5,372 nucleotides of DNA from Comamonadaceae bacterium (GTDB lineage Bacteria > Pseudomonadota > Gammaproteobacteria > Burkholderiales > Burkholderiaceae_C), in the NCBI GenBank assembly GCA_947457975.1, contig CANGYC010000177.1:1-5372 (forward strand), given 5' to 3'. Below the pieces are notes generated by a model. That model did no database searches, was not told where the DNA came from, and saw only the letters and a program-made list of their open reading frames with translations. Shown here in pieces: positions 4,831 through 5,372 of the stretch. The translations under genes were made by a program, and so were the position numbers. Each line of letters opens with the position of its first letter. Positions within the stretch are counted from its first letter, which is position 1.

Positions 4831-5372
4831 ATGAGCTCATCAGCCATTGTCTTTCGCAGCCCCCGCCAGTTGGCGGTGGAAACGCTGGCCATCCAGGCTG
4901 CACGCGAAGGTGACATCGAGGTGGAGGTGAGCTTCAGCGGCATCAGCACCGGCACCGAGCGCCTCCTGTGGGACGGCAGCATGCCCGCCTTCCCAGGCAT
5001 GGGCTACCCGCTGGTCCCCGGCTACGAGACAGTGGGCCGCGTCACCCGCGTGCACGGCCAGGCACCGCTGGCGGTGGGCGACACGGTGTTCGTGCCCGGC
5101 TCGCAATGTTTTGAAGGCGTGCACAACCTCTTCGGCGGCGCAGGCTCCCGGCTGGTGGTGCCGCATTCGCGCGTGGTCCGCGTCGAGGAGGCACTGGGCA
5201 ACAAGGCCTGCCTGCTGGCCCTGGCCGCCACGGCTTACCACAGCGTGGCCCTGGGCGGCACGCGAGAGCCCGCCACGCCCCCTTCGCTCATCATCGGCCA
5301 CGGCATCATGGGCCGCCTCTTGGCGCGCCTGACGGTGGCCGCAGGCTTGCCCGCTCCCACGGTGTGGGACAC
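4831..5372 (+). CDS. bchC: BchC, 3-hydroxyethyl bacteriochlorophyllide a dehydrogenase (5' part)
   Basis: The first 180 codons are present and the frame is still open at the window end. BchC is a medium-chain dehydrogenase/reductase-like enzyme that oxidises the 3-(1-hydroxyethyl) group to the 3-acetyl group, giving bacteriochlorophyllide a, after chlorophyllide oxidoreductase (BchXYZ) and BchF. Visible signatures are FSGISTGTERLLWDG (35-49), FPGMGYPLVPGYETVGRV (54-71), the beta strand VGDTVFVPGSQCF (82-94), LFGGAGSRLVVP (100-111), LLALAATAYHSVA (128-140) and the nucleotide-binding start LIIGHGIMGRLLARLTVA (153-170). These match BchC and lack the zinc-site pattern of classical alcohol dehydrogenases. 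The short stretch TREPATPPS (144-152) before the Rossmann strand looks longer than usual. ATG 4831 has no Shine-Dalgarno (preceding bases AAATACACCT). bchX, bchY and bchZ would be expected downstream, outside the window. Confidence 0.95.
   Translation, partial: MSSSAIVFRSPRQLAVETLAIQAAREGDIEVEVSFSGISTGTERLLWDGSMPAFPGMGYPLVPGYETVGRVTRVHGQAPLAVGDTVFVPGSQCFEGVHNLFGGAGSRLVVPHSRVVRVEEALGNKACLLALAATAYHSVALGGTREPATPPSLIIGHGIMGRLLARLTVAAGLPAPTVWD

Noticed and set aside
1..5372. Mobile elements, CRISPR arrays, tRNA or rRNA genes
   Set aside because: I saw no transposase or integrase motifs, spaced identical repeats, tRNA-like cloverleaf or rRNA sequence. The window is a contiguous photosynthesis cluster.

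Overview
This window is a central piece of a proteobacterial photosynthesis gene cluster, with every gene on the + strand. The order is bchD (3' end), bchO, an 8-vinyl reductase of the bciB type, crtE, crtF and bchC (5' part). The coding DNA is very GC-rich with strong G/C third-position bias. CrtF implies methoxylated carotenoids of the spheroidene/spirilloxanthin type, and BchC implies bacteriochlorophyll a. Together they point to a purple or aerobic anoxygenic phototrophic proteobacterium. A betaproteobacterium of the Burkholderiales (Rubrivivax/Rhodoferax/Roseateles relatives) is my best guess, but the sequence alone does not fix the genus.

Region 1-1158 is the end of a magnesium-chelatase operon: the C-terminal integrin-I-like domain of BchD, then BchO 11 nt downstream with its Shine-Dalgarno against the bchD stop. 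A 143-nt non-coding stretch (1159-1301) follows. It holds a good sigma70-type promoter overlapped by a perfect PpsR/CrtJ palindrome (TGT-N12-ACA) and feeds bciB. bciB runs to 2588, and its stop codon lies inside the -35 box of the next promoter. The AT-rich gap at 2589-2666 carries another perfect PpsR palindrome with extra half-sites on both sides, and leads into crtE. crtF overlaps the crtE stop by 4 nt through a TTG start. After crtF comes a second AT-rich gap (4730-4830) with an 11-bp tandem repeat and two PpsR palindromes exactly 8 bp apart, the arrangement known for bchC in Rhodobacter. bchC then runs off the window edge.

The genes act in two linked pathways. BchD/BchO serve Mg insertion into protoporphyrin IX, BciB reduces the 8-vinyl group, and BchC makes the 3-acetyl group at the end of the bacteriochlorophyllide a branch. 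CrtE supplies geranylgeranyl diphosphate, used for carotenoids and for the bacteriochlorophyll tail, and CrtF finishes methoxy-carotenoids. All three intergenic regions carry PpsR-type sites placed on promoter elements, so one redox/light-responsive regulator probably controls bciB, crtEF and bchC together.

The gene families are known. The most notable unexplained structure is regulatory: at both crtE and bchC the half-sites TGTCA/TGACA alternate at an exact 13-bp pitch, four in a row. The bchC promoter also seems to place its transcription start at the ATG, with no Shine-Dalgarno, suggesting a leaderless transcript.
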